A stretch of 64,000 nt of DNA, taken from assembly GCF_007558865.1 (NCBI RefSeq), contig NZ_VLPK01000004.1, forward strand, positions 372,001-436,000. Direction: 5' to 3'. Positions 9,227-17,668 of the stretch are shown piece after piece. The position numbers and the translations under genes were made by a program. The notes beneath the pieces were generated by a model that was given only the letters and a program-made list of their open reading frames with translations, was not told where the DNA came from and made no database searches. Each line of letters starts with the position of its first letter. The first letter of the stretch is position 1. This DNA is from Mucilaginibacter corticis. Its GTDB lineage: Bacteria; Bacteroidota; Bacteroidia; Sphingobacteriales; Sphingobacteriaceae.

Positions 9227-9838
9227 TTATTTTGCTGTTACAGTAAACTGCTTTATTACCGCGTTATGCACTTTAGCAAATAGCGTTACCATACAAATGG
9301 CGCCTATGGTGGCAAAAAGCATATCAGATTGTGTGTCCCAGATATCGCCTTGCGTACCCAGGAACGAGTCGCCCGAGCTGCCTGAAGTAACAGATACAAA
9401 CCACTCTAAAAATTCATACAACATACTTATCCCCATACAAACAGAAACGGTTAAAACGGCTATCCATCCTTTCTTTTGGATCACATTCTGGCGGATAAAT
9501 ATTTCGCGCGTGATCATCGCCGGTACAAAACCCTGCGTAAAATGCCCCAGCTTGTCATAGTTATTACGCGATTGATGAAATACATCCTTAACCCAGTTAA
9601 ACAACGGTACCTGCGCGTAAGTATAGTGCCCGCCTATAAATAGCACGAAACAATGTAATAGAATAAACACGTAGGTCAGCGTTGTGAAACTGAACCGCCT
9701 GAAAGTAAAAATTAAAACAAAAAAGCCTATGATAGCCGGAAAAACTTCAAGTATCCAGGTAAAATAATCATGTGGATGTATAGCCGAAACCAGTAAGCCG
9801 GCGAAGAACAGAAGGATAAGGATACAGTATTTTTTCAC
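9227..9838 (-). CDS. DUF2238 (YjdF-like) membrane protein
   Basis: 203 residues and about six helices. The motif YDKLGHFTQGFVPAMITREI and the later YEFLEWFV and FLGTQGDIWDTQSDM are the hallmarks of DUF2238. Full length for the family. The conserved His, Glu and Asp residues lie near the membrane face and suggest metal or proton handling, but no function is established. The gene is monocistronic by spacing, 41 nt after the 9880 gene on the same strand. Confidence 0.85.
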   Translation of the reverse strand: MKKYCILILLFFAGLLVSAIHPHDYFTWILEVFPAIIGFFVLIFTFRRFSFTTLTYVFILLHCFVLFIGGHYTYAQVPLFNWVKDVFHQSRNNYDKLGHFTQGFVPAMITREIFIRQNVIQKKGWIAVLTVSVCMGISMLYEFLEWFVSVTSGSSGDSFLGTQGDIWDTQSDMLFATIGAICMVTLFAKVHNAVIKQFTVTAK

Positions 9839-9879
9839 AGCTTAAATGTAAGTTAAACTAAGCTATAAAAAATACGGCG

Positions 9880-10116
9880 TTAAATATTATATCCTTCCAG
9901 TTGTTCGGCTATCAGGTGCAGCGTGTCCTCGGGCAGTATGCCCGGGTTTTTGCAGATGTGCAGGATCTTGTGATGATCGGGTTCAAAGCCTGCAATAAAT
10001 TGGCCGTCTTTATAGATCTCGTATTTGCATTTTTCGCCATCGTGGTGCATATAATCCCTGATCTCAAAATGCTGGTTCTCATTTTCAATAAGTACAGATA
10101 TTTCAAACTTTTCCAT
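9880..10116 (-). CDS. Small conserved-type hypothetical protein, 78 residues
   Basis: Sequence MEKFEISVLIENENQHFEI begins an acidic, His-rich protein (DYMHHDGEKCKYEIYKDGQF, then PDHHKILHICKN). Its strands and the final helix (EDTLHLIAEQLEGYNI) suggest a small alpha/beta fold. No family is recognised. It precedes the DUF2238 gene by 41 nt on the same strand and may share its transcript. A short inverted repeat at 10132-10149 lies just upstream of the start. Confidence 0.6.
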   Translation of the reverse strand: MEKFEISVLIENENQHFEIRDYMHHDGEKCKYEIYKDGQFIAGFEPDHHKILHICKNPGILPEDTLHLIAEQLEGYNI

Positions 10117-10131
10117 GGTTGCAAATTAGTC

Positions 10132-10149
10132 TATAGTTAACAAACTATA
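10132..10149. promoter_or_regulatory. Short inverted repeat before the 9880 gene
   Basis: TATAGTT-AACA-AACTATA, perfect 7-bp arms, 15 bp upstream of the start at 10116. This could be an operator or a cold-start hairpin. Role is a guess. Confidence 0.3.
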
Positions 10150-10302
10150 AGGGGCAATTGTTGTTATAAAACAAAGCGGTAATTGAGGGATAAATTCTTT
10201 GCCTTTTTTGGTATTTTTAATGTCGTAAATATTTTTATTATTGTATTATAAAATAAAGCAAACCAACCCCGGACGCCCTAATTTCAACCCGTACAAAAAT
10301 AT

Positions 10303-12807
10303 ATGACAGAGAATATCCAGGCCGATATTGACGCGGTTAACCACATCCCCATGGTATCGACCCTGTTAGAGGTGATCTGCCGTACAACAGGTATGGGATT
10401 TGCCGCCATAGCGCGTGTGACAGATACAAAGTGGGTGGCTTGTGTTGTAAGGGATGAGATCAATTTTGGTTTAGTGCCCGGCGGCGAATTGAAACTGGAA
10501 ACTACTATCTGCGACGAGATCCGCCAAAGCGGCGAGCCGGTAATAATTGATCATGTTTTACAGGATGTGCAATTTCAAAACCATCATACGCCGGCTATGT
10601 ATGGTTTTCAGAGTTATATCTCGGTGCCTATCTTCCTGAAAAATGGCAGCTTTTTCGGGACCCTATGTGCTATCGACCCCCGCCCGGCTAAAGTGAATAC
10701 GCCCGAAGTGATAGGTATGTTCAGGCTTTTTACAGATCTGATAGCCATGCACCTGAATACTTTCGAAAAATTAGCACAATCAGAAAACTATCTTTTAAAA
10801 GAACAAAAGCTTTCTAAACTGCAGGGGCAATACAACAGGGAGCTATCTGACGCCAATGCCAAACTGCAGCAGGCTATTGAGGCGGGCAAGATGGGTACCT
10901 GGAGCATAGACCCGGTTACGTACCGGGTAACCATGTCTGATTTTATTAAAGAGCTGTTTGGTTTCCCGTTAAATGAGGAGATAGCTATCGAGCGTATTGT
11001 CGAAGCTATGGACCCTGAGTATCAGCAAACTTTAACTGATATTTTAACCGATGCTATCCGGAATCATAAAGACAGTGATATTGAATACCCAATAACCAAT
11101 ATCATCACCAAAGAGCAGAAATGGGTACGCGCCACCGGTAAACTCTTTTTTAATGAAGACGGTTCGGCAAGCGAATATTCAGGGATGTTGATGGACATTA
11201 CCGAGCGTAAACTGGATGAAGAAAAACAAGCCATGCTGGCGGCTATTATCGAATCATCAGAAGATGCCATCATCAGTAAGACGCTGAACGGTATAATTAC
11301 CAGTTGGAACCAGTCGGCAGAAAAATTATTCGGATACCTTGAAAGCGAAACTATCGGTAAACATATTTCTATCATTATACCTGAGCAGCGACTAAAAGAA
11401 GAAGAACTGATCATTGGCAAGGTGAGGAATAACCAGCGTATAGATCATTTTGAAACTATCCGTAAAACAAAATCGGGCAGGGAGATTTCTTTGTCATTGA
11501 CGGTTTCGCCTATCCGGAATGAGCAGGGGAAGGTAATAGGCGCGTCAAAAATAGCACGTGATATCAGCGAGAGAAAATTGTCTGAAGAACGGTTGAAGAA
11601 TTATGCCGAGCACATGGAAATAATCAACACCATTGGCCAGGTAATCTCTGCCGACCTGGATACGCAAGGCATCCTGCAAAAAGTTACCGACGCTACCACG
11701 CAGTTAACCGGCGCGGCGTTCGGCGCATTTTTTCATAACCAAATTAATGAAAAGGGCGAATCTTATATGCTGTATACCTTATCCGGCGCGCCGCGCGAGG
11801 CATTTGAAAAATTCAGTATGCCACGCAATACGGATGTTTTTGCACCGACATTTAATGGTGATGGCATTGTTAGGGTTGATGATATTACCAAAGACCCGCG
11901 ATATGGCAAAAACTCGCCGCACAAAGGGATGCCGGCGGGACATTTGCCTGTAGTGAGCTATCTTGCCGTGCCGGTTAAGGCCAAAACAGGCGAGGTGATA
12001 GGCGGATTGTTTTTCGGCCATCCACAGCCGGGCATTTTTAAACAGGAGCATGAACAACTGGTGGCCGGTGTTGCCGCGCAGGCTTCGGTAGCTTTAGAAA
12101 ATGCCAAACTGTATGACGAGATCAGGGTTTTAAACGCCAGGAAAGACGAATTTATAGGCCTGGCAAGCCATGAGTTAAAAACTCCGCTTACCAGTATCAG
12201 CGGCTATCTGCAAATCATTGAGCGCGGGCTTGCACCCGAAGACCGCAACAAGAACTTTATTGGCAAAGCACTCGCACAGGTAAATAAATTAACTACGCTG
12301 ATATCTGACCTGCTTGACGTATCTAAGATACAAACGGGCAAACTGCCATTGTCTTATACCAAGTTTAACCTTACAGAACTGGTAAAGGATGTTGCAGAAA
12401 TGATGCAGCCCAACTATGCCAGCCATAAAATTGAATTACAATATCCCGAAATGCCGGTCATGCTTAATGCCGATCATCAGCGCGTGGAGCAGGTGGTTAT
12501 CAATTTGATTACTAACGCCATCAAGTACTCGCCGGGCGCTGACAAGATCACCATAACTGTAACAAGCGACAATGAAAAGGCCCGGGTTTCTGTGAAGGAT
12601 TTTGGAATTGGCATTGATAAAGATCAGCAGGAAAGAATTTTCTCAAGATTTTATCGGGTAGAAAATCTTGCGTCGCATATGTCAGGCCTGGGCATTGGCT
12701 TGTACATTTGCCACGAGATCATAGAAAGGCATAAAGGCGAAATGTGGGTGAGCAGCGAATTGGGCAAAGGCTCAATATTTGCCTTTGAACTCCCGGTAAA
12801 TGCCTGA
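10303..12807 (+). CDS. Multi-sensor histidine kinase (GAF-PAS-PAS-GAF-HisKA-HATPase)
   Basis: 834 residues without membrane helices, so a soluble cytoplasmic sensor. Domains in order: GAF (about 15-160), a short coiled segment, PAS (about 190-300), PAS (about 310-430, with SSEDAIISKTLNGIITSWN), GAF (about 450-600), HisKA with the H-box ASHELKTPLTS (phospho-acceptor H623), and HATPase_c with N-box NLITNAIKYS and G-boxes DFGIGI and GLGIGLYI. It would autophosphorylate in response to an unknown cytosolic signal. No response regulator gene is adjacent, so the partner lies elsewhere. It is convergent with a second kinase gene ending 9 bp away. Confidence 0.92.
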   Translation: MTENIQADIDAVNHIPMVSTLLEVICRTTGMGFAAIARVTDTKWVACVVRDEINFGLVPGGELKLETTICDEIRQSGEPVIIDHVLQDVQFQNHHTPAMYGFQSYISVPIFLKNGSFFGTLCAIDPRPAKVNTPEVIGMFRLFTDLIAMHLNTFEKLAQSENYLLKEQKLSKLQGQYNRELSDANAKLQQAIEAGKMGTWSIDPVTYRVTMSDFIKELFGFPLNEEIAIERIVEAMDPEYQQTLTDILTDAIRNHKDSDIEYPITNIITKEQKWVRATGKLFFNEDGSASEYSGMLMDITERKLDEEKQAMLAAIIESSEDAIISKTLNGIITSWNQSAEKLFGYLESETIGKHISIIIPEQRLKEEELIIGKVRNNQRIDHFETIRKTKSGREISLSLTVSPIRNEQGKVIGASKIARDISERKLSEERLKNYAEHMEIINTIGQVISADLDTQGILQKVTDATTQLTGAAFGAFFHNQINEKGESYMLYTLSGAPREAFEKFSMPRNTDVFAPTFNGDGIVRVDDITKDPRYGKNSPHKGMPAGHLPVVSYLAVPVKAKTGEVIGGLFFGHPQPGIFKQEHEQLVAGVAAQASVALENAKLYDEIRVLNARKDEFIGLASHELKTPLTSISGYLQIIERGLAPEDRNKNFIGKALAQVNKLTTLISDLLDVSKIQTGKLPLSYTKFNLTELVKDVAEMMQPNYASHKIELQYPEMPVMLNADHQRVEQVVINLITNAIKYSPGADKITITVTSDNEKARVSVKDFGIGIDKDQQERIFSRFYRVENLASHMSGLGIGLYICHEIIERHKGEMWVSSELGKGSIFAFELPVNA

Positions 12808-12816
12808 TCTTACAGC

Positions 12817-14022
12817 TTATTTTTTTAAGGAGAGGAAAAATGTAGTCCCCTCATCTAAAACAGACTTAACGTAAATATTTCCATTTAAAGCATTGATCAG
12901 GTCTTTTACAGTTGATAAGCCGATACCCGATCCTTTTTTATTATACCGGTCGGTGATTTTTAGCGTGAAGTTGTTCGAGAAGATCTTTTCATGGTATTGT
13001 TCGGCAATACCAATGCCATTGTCGGTTACTTCAAACCTATAAAATTCGTCATCTTCTGCAAACCTTACTTTAACAATACCCTTTTCTTTATTGTTATACC
13101 TGATGGCATTGCTTAACAGGTTAATAAAGATCTGCTCGAAAGCTATCAGCGACAAATGGAGCTCGGTTTTTATTTCGGGCAGTTCAACGCTGATGTTTTC
13201 AGGAACTGTTAACATGGCCAGTATTTTCTGAAAAATAGCGTCGGGGTTAAACCGCTGTCTTTTAGCGATCAGCAACGATGGCTCTTTTGAGTAGGCCAGC
13301 ATGTCTTCAACCAAAACCATTAAGTTTTTTGTAGAGGTGATATTCAGGTCTACCAGCCTGATACAGCCTGCGTCCTGTATTTTTTCCTGCCGTATTTTGA
13401 GCGCCTGCGATGTCAGCAAGATACTGCTCAATGGGTTTTTGATATCATGCGCCGCCATCGATGCAAATTTTTGGATAAGCACGTTAGAGTTTAGCAACTC
13501 CTGGTTTGCGGCTTCAAGGTGCATTATTTTTCGTCGCAACTCCAGCTTATCCATTACTTGTTTGGCCAAAATTTTAAGGCTGGTGGTTTGTTGTGCGGTA
13601 AGTGTGCGTTTATTGGTATCAATAACGCAAAGCGTGCCTAAAGCGTGACCGTCTTCTGTTATTAGGGGGACGCCCGCATAAAATGTAATATTGGTTTCGC
13701 CTGTTACTAAAGCGTTATCGGCAAAGCGTTCGTCGGCCTTAGCATCTTCAACAATCATGATATCATCAAAAGAAGCAATAGCGTGGGCGCAGAAAGAAAC
13801 GTTTCTGTGGGTCTCGGTAACATCAACCCCGGTGTGCGATTTAAACCACTGCCGCTCGGCATCAACCAGGCTGATCAGGGCTACAGGTGTCTGGCAAATG
13901 GCTGATGCCAGTTCTGTCAGTTCGTCAAAGTCTTTCTCTTCGGCGGTATCCAAAATATGATAAGACCTTAAAGCGTCAAGCCTGTCCGTCTCATTTATAT
14001 CTTTTGTCAATAAGGGCATCAA
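12817..14022 (-). CDS. Histidine kinase with N-terminal GAF domain
   Basis: 401 residues: GAF domain about 25-160 (with VSFCAHAIASFDDIMIVEDA, typical of bacteriophytochrome-like GAF sensors), HisKA with H-box MAAHDIKNPLSS (phospho-acceptor H192), and HATPase_c with NLLSNAIRYN, DNGIGI and GSGIGLSTVKD. No membrane helices. It is an orphan kinase, like its convergent neighbour at 10303-12807, and the two may act on the same partner. The start codon used gives MMPLLTKDINET; the second Met is equally possible. Confidence 0.9.
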   Translation of the reverse strand: MMPLLTKDINETDRLDALRSYHILDTAEEKDFDELTELASAICQTPVALISLVDAERQWFKSHTGVDVTETHRNVSFCAHAIASFDDIMIVEDAKADERFADNALVTGETNITFYAGVPLITEDGHALGTLCVIDTNKRTLTAQQTTSLKILAKQVMDKLELRRKIMHLEAANQELLNSNVLIQKFASMAAHDIKNPLSSILLTSQALKIRQEKIQDAGCIRLVDLNITSTKNLMVLVEDMLAYSKEPSLLIAKRQRFNPDAIFQKILAMLTVPENISVELPEIKTELHLSLIAFEQIFINLLSNAIRYNNKEKGIVKVRFAEDDEFYRFEVTDNGIGIAEQYHEKIFSNNFTLKITDRYNKKGSGIGLSTVKDLINALNGNIYVKSVLDEGTTFFLSLKK

Positions 14023-14101
14023 TATTTAACTGGGATTATTTACTGAAGGTACAATAATGTTTCTATGTTGGAATGATTATTAGATAGTTATACTCGCAAA
14101 T

Positions 14102-14136
14102 AAAAAGCGAATGCTCAACAAAGTCATTCGCTTTTT
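14102..14136 (-). terminator. Rho-independent terminator after ferritin
   Basis: AAAAAGCGAATG (14102-14113) and CATTCGCTTTTT (14125-14136) form a perfect 12-bp stem with an 11-nt loop. On the minus strand it lies 25 bp after the ferritin stop and is followed by a T run. It separates ferritin from the kinase gene downstream. Confidence 0.88.
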
Positions 14137-14160
14137 ATGAATATTACGCAATAAATTTAA

Positions 14161-14712
14161 TTACGGTTTTTCTACTGTTACATCCTGTGCCAGTACCGCG
14201 TCGTCAGGGGTTTTACCAAGGTCAAGATCCAGCGCGTATAAAGCATCGTTATTTGCATTGGCACCGCCGGCAACTTTAATTTTGCTAAGCAGATCCATAG
14301 CAAGGGTCTCTTCTTCTGTTTGTTCTTTCACAAACCATTGCATAAAGTTCCAGGTTGCCCAGTCCCTTTCTGCCATACTCATATCAACAATGCCGTAGAT
14401 CTTGGTTGTATTTTCTACCTCCGACTGAAAAACCTTTTCAAAGCAATCGTTCACATTCAACGGGTCCGGTCCTGGATCAGGTATGGCCGATACCACCACT
14501 TTACCTCCGCGCTTTAAAATGTATTCCAGGAACTTCATCATGTGGTTACGCTCTTCATTAGCGTGCCTGAAAAGAAAATTTGCAATACCGTCATAACCGT
14601 TATCGCTTGCCCATGAGGCATAAGCAAGATAGATCTGCGCGTTGTGCGCTTCGTTGGTCATTTGGTCGTTTAATGCTTGAGCAAGCGTAGGCGATAATCT
14701 GTTGGTTTCCAT
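14161..14712 (-). CDS. Ferritin (non-heme, FtnA-like)
   Basis: 183 residues from METNRLSPTLAQ at 14712; an upstream ATG in frame would add 13 unconvincing residues. The four-helix ferritin pattern is clear: NEAHNAQIYLAYASWA, then FLFRHANEERNHMMKFLEYI (a ferroxidase-site ExxH motif), and later FMQWFVKEQTEEETLAMDLL. Stores iron as ferric oxide in a 24-mer shell. The C-terminus is somewhat longer than that of enteric FtnA. It is divergent from the DUF4342 gene and is probably transcribed alone, with a strong terminator behind it. Confidence 0.93.
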   Translation of the reverse strand: METNRLSPTLAQALNDQMTNEAHNAQIYLAYASWASDNGYDGIANFLFRHANEERNHMMKFLEYILKRGGKVVVSAIPDPGPDPLNVNDCFEKVFQSEVENTTKIYGIVDMSMAERDWATWNFMQWFVKEQTEEETLAMDLLSKIKVAGGANANNDALYALDLDLGKTPDDAVLAQDVTVEKP

Positions 14713-14803
14713 AAAAGCAGAACCAACTATTTGGGTAATAGTTTTGTACAAACTAAAATTATTTATAAATAACTACCTTCAAATAAAATTAAGGACAGGG
14801 CAT

Positions 14804-15109
14804 ATGGCAAACAAAGAATTTTTCTCGATAAACGGCGAAAGCCTGCTCAAAAAAGTTAAAGAGCTGATAGCAGAGGGTAACGTAACCCGTATAACCATTG
14901 CCGACAAGGCCGGTAAAGAAATAGCAAGCTTTCCGTTAACGCTGGGTTTGGTAGGTGTGGTACTGTTACCTATGTTTGCGGCAATAGGAGCATTGACCGC
15001 ATTGGTTGGCGAGTGTACCATTATTGTTGAACGACATGATACCGATGAACCTAAAACAGAAGATATAACCAACCAGGATACTTTACGAAACTTAAATCCA
15101 TCATTATAA
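14804..15109 (+). CDS. DUF4342 protein
   Basis: 101 residues from the ATG at 14804 (MANKEFFSINGESLLKKVKE); the frame is open further upstream but runs into the ferritin gene. The motif ESLLKKVKELIAEGNVTRI is diagnostic of DUF4342. A hydrophobic stretch follows (LTLGLVGVVLLPMFAAIGAL), so it may be a membrane-anchored small protein, and it ends in an acidic tail. Function unknown. Its stop overlaps the apparent start region of the SGNH hydrolase (15085), so the two genes are probably translationally coupled. Confidence 0.82.
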   Translation: MANKEFFSINGESLLKKVKELIAEGNVTRITIADKAGKEIASFPLTLGLVGVVLLPMFAAIGALTALVGECTIIVERHDTDEPKTEDITNQDTLRNLNPSL

Positions 15110-15783
15110 GCCTTACCGTTTTTTTGTTGTTTGCTACCGCGATGCCTTTACGGGCGCAGGATAAACAACCCGTCAGAGAAGATATTGAGTGGATAGACGT
15201 TTACATGCCCAACACAAACGACCATGCACTGCCGAGGATACTGCTGATAGGTAATTCCATCTCGCGCGGGTATTACCCCGAGGTAGTAAAACAACTGGAG
15301 GGTAAGGCTTATGTGGCGCGGTTATCTACCTCAAAAAGTACTTGCGATCCGGCATTGAACAAAGAGATAGCTTTGATCATGAGCTATTATAAATTTGATA
15401 TCGTCCATTTTAATAATGGGCTGCACGGCTTTGGCTATACCGAGGATGAATATAAAAAGGCGTTTCCCGGTTTTGTTAAAGTTATCCGCAAGGGCGCGCC
15501 AAATGCCAGGCTGATGTGGGCCTCATCTACTCCCATGCATACCACTGCTGATGCCAAAATTTTAGACCCAAAATCAGACAGGGTAAAAGAACGCAATAAA
15601 ATAGCGCTCGACTATATATCCACCCAAAAAGACATTATGGTAGATGATCTGTGGGGATTTGCGATAGACCATCCCGAATACTACCAGGGTGGTGACGGTA
15701 CGCACCCCATACCTTCAGGCTTTGCCGCGCTCGGACAAAAAGTAGCTGCCGAATTGACTACGCTGCTTAATAGTATCAAGTAA
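15085..15783 (+). CDS. Secreted SGNH/GDSL-type hydrolase with an apparent ACG start
   Basis: 232 residues if started at ACG 15085. The frame is open back to 15055 and has no ATG or GTG there, yet it encodes a good signal peptide (KLKSIIISLTVFLLFATA, then LRAQ) that only fits if translation starts near 15085. The AGGA at 15075-15078 sits 6 nt before this ACG. Catalytic blocks: LLIGNSISRGYY (block I serine), NNGLHG (block III) and GDGTHPIPSG (block V Asp/His). Probably an esterase or carbohydrate deacetylase in the periplasm. A TTG at 15124 is the other possible start, but it would cut the signal peptide. The gene overlaps the preceding DUF4342 gene by 25 nt. Confidence 0.7.
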   Translation, partial: TKLKSIIISLTVFLLFATAMPLRAQDKQPVREDIEWIDVYMPNTNDHALPRILLIGNSISRGYYPEVVKQLEGKAYVARLSTSKSTCDPALNKEIALIMSYYKFDIVHFNNGLHGFGYTEDEYKKAFPGFVKVIRKGAPNARLMWASSTPMHTTADAKILDPKSDRVKERNKIALDYISTQKDIMVDDLWGFAIDHPEYYQGGDGTHPIPSGFAALGQKVAAELTTLLNSIK

Positions 15784-15947
15784 TATTTTTAATACAAAAG
15801 CATCTTGAGGGTTGTAAAATCTTCGTTTTTAAGTATCCAACTAAAACGTTACACACAGGGATAGTAATTAGGCCTAATTTTATTGGAAATAATGAATAAT
15901 AGCTATGAGCAAGTACATATTAAAACTTGGGCTTTAGCGTTTATTTA

Positions 15948-15978
15948 TTGTTTTAAAAACATCGACCAATTACCTTAA
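15948..15978 (+). promoter_or_regulatory. Possible Bacteroidota-type promoter of the 15988 gene
   Basis: TTG (15948-15950), 20-bp spacer, then TACCTTAA (15971-15978), close to TTTG-N19-TAnnTTTG. It is very near the start codon, which would give a short leader. Partial match, low certainty. Confidence 0.35.
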
Positions 15979-15987
15979 ATTCTTGAA

Positions 15988-17529
15988 ATGAAAAACAAAT
16001 TTACCCCCTTAAGCAGTTTTGCTTTGCAACTGCTATTTGTTTCATTTGTAATATTAGCCGGTTGCTCAAAAAAGAATGCACCTGGCAATAATGCACCAAC
16101 CGGTCCCGGCACAACGAAAATTGACAGTACGGCAGTTACCAGCGGCCCGCCCGAAGGATCCACAGAGACAGGCGCAAACACCGATGATCTTGTTGAAAAT
16201 TCAACATTTACCAGCACAATTGCTATTGCTTTTGACGCTACCGGTGCCACAATTACACCCGCTACAACAAGTGGCGTTACTATTACACAAACTAATGGCG
16301 ATGTTATTATAACTGCTACGGCCAGCGGTATAGCCTATACCGTATCAGGTACAACAACTAACGGGTCTGTTAAGATTTACAGCGATAAGAAATTTGAACT
16401 TACCTTGAACGGCGCCAACATTACCAACCTTGATGGGCCGGCTATCAACATACAATCAAAAAAGACTGCATTTGTTATTCTGGCCGATGGCACAACAAAT
16501 GCACTTGCTGATGCGCCGGGCTATGTGGCTTTTGGTACCGAAGATCAGAAAGGGACATTCTTTTCTGAAGGCCAGCTGGTGTTTAGCGGTACAGGTGGCT
16601 TAACCGTAGCAGGCAATTACAAACATGCTATTGTAAGCGACGATTATATCCGTATCCGTTCGGGTAATATCACTGTAACCAATTCATTAAGCGACGGGAT
16701 CCACGCTAACGACGCCGTTTATGTAGATGGAGGCACTATAAAAATTACATCAGGGAGTGATGGAATTGAAGCCGAAGAAGGATATATTATTGTTAACGAT
16801 GGTAATATTAACATCAACTCGATGGGTAAAGGTATTACTGCTTCGTACGATGCCGGCGATACCACCATTATGCCTTATATAAATATCAATGGCGGCACAA
16901 TAAATATAAAATCATTAGCTGACAAAGGTATTTCAAGCAAAAGTGTGCTTACTGTAAATAAAGGCAATATATTATGCAACAGCAGCGACGACGCTTTTAG
17001 CGCGGCTACAGCCATGTACATTAACGGCGGTAACATTTACGCCAATAGCTCAGATAATGATGCCATGGACTCGAACGGTACCTTTACCCTTACCGGTGGC
17101 AAGGTAGTGGCGGTTGGTTTTAACACCGGCGAATCGGGTGTTGATTGCGGTACACGCTCGTTTAAAATAACCGGCGGCCAGTTAATAGGCATTGGTGCAA
17201 CAACAAGCGCGCCTAATACTACCACATCAACCCAGCATTCGGCAATTTTGGGTGCAGGTACGGCCCAGATCATCCACATAGAAGCCGCCGACGGAACGGA
17301 AGCTTTAACTTTCCAGGCCCTAATGGCTTATACTACTTTGGTGTTTACAAGTGCTAAATTAAAAGCAAATACTACTTACAATGTTTATACAGGCGGCAGT
17401 GTTGCATCGGGTGTAAACTTTAACGGTTTGTACAGCAGCGGTACTTATACTAAGGGTACCAAAACAGCGGCTACCTTTACCACCGGCACATTGCTTAGTC
17501 AGATAGGCGGAACGCTTAATACGCAATAA
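15988..17529 (+). CDS. Lipoprotein with carbohydrate-binding beta-solenoid (DUF4353, Cthe_2159-like)
   Basis: 513 residues; signal peptide with lipobox LAGC (lipidated Cys26), followed by a low-complexity linker. From about residue 75 it has the repeated pattern of a right-handed beta-helix: [57 protein letters not shown] and several INGGTINI turns. This corresponds to DUF4353 proteins, whose studied member Cthe_2159 binds cellulose or polygalacturonate. It is probably a surface carbohydrate-binding protein without catalysis. The C-terminal 120 residues form a separate domain. A strong terminator follows (17557-17586). Confidence 0.78.
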   Translation: MKNKFTPLSSFALQLLFVSFVILAGCSKKNAPGNNAPTGPGTTKIDSTAVTSGPPEGSTETGANTDDLVENSTFTSTIAIAFDATGATITPATTSGVTITQTNGDVIITATASGIAYTVSGTTTNGSVKIYSDKKFELTLNGANITNLDGPAINIQSKKTAFVILADGTTNALADAPGYVAFGTEDQKGTFFSEGQLVFSGTGGLTVAGNYKHAIVSDDYIRIRSGNITVTNSLSDGIHANDAVYVDGGTIKITSGSDGIEAEEGYIIVNDGNININSMGKGITASYDAGDTTIMPYININGGTINIKSLADKGISSKSVLTVNKGNILCNSSDDAFSAATAMYINGGNIYANSSDNDAMDSNGTFTLTGGKVVAVGFNTGESGVDCGTRSFKITGGQLIGIGATTSAPNTTTSTQHSAILGAGTAQIIHIEAADGTEALTFQALMAYTTLVFTSAKLKANTTYNVYTGGSVASGVNFNGLYSSGTYTKGTKTAATFTTGTLLSQIGGTLNTQ

Positions 17530-17556
17530 TAACTGATCTCATTATTTTTATAACAG

Positions 17557-17586
17557 GCGGGCAATTATAAATTGCCCGCTTTTTTT
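17557..17586 (+). terminator. Rho-independent terminator
   Basis: GCGGGCAATT (17557-17566), loop ATA, AATTGCCCGC (17570-17579), then seven T. Perfect 10-bp stem ending the beta-solenoid lipoprotein gene. Confidence 0.93.
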
Positions 17587-17610
17587 ATATAAAACCATAA
17601 ATAGTACTGC

Positions 17611-17640
17611 TTGAAAAAACTGGTAATAGCCGTATATTGT
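17611..17640 (+). promoter_or_regulatory. Bacteroidota-type promoter of the S9 peptidase gene
   Basis: TTG (17611-17613), 19-bp spacer, TATATTGT (17633-17640), matching the -33/-7 arrangement of the primary Bacteroidota sigma factor, 29 bp before the start codon. Confidence 0.55.
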
Positions 17641-17668
17641 CGCTCTAAAATTAACTGTTTTATACGCA

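Noticed and set aside
9219-9560. ORF on the plus strand inside the DUF2238 gene
   Set aside because: It lies opposite a clear DUF2238 gene and has no family-like sequence.
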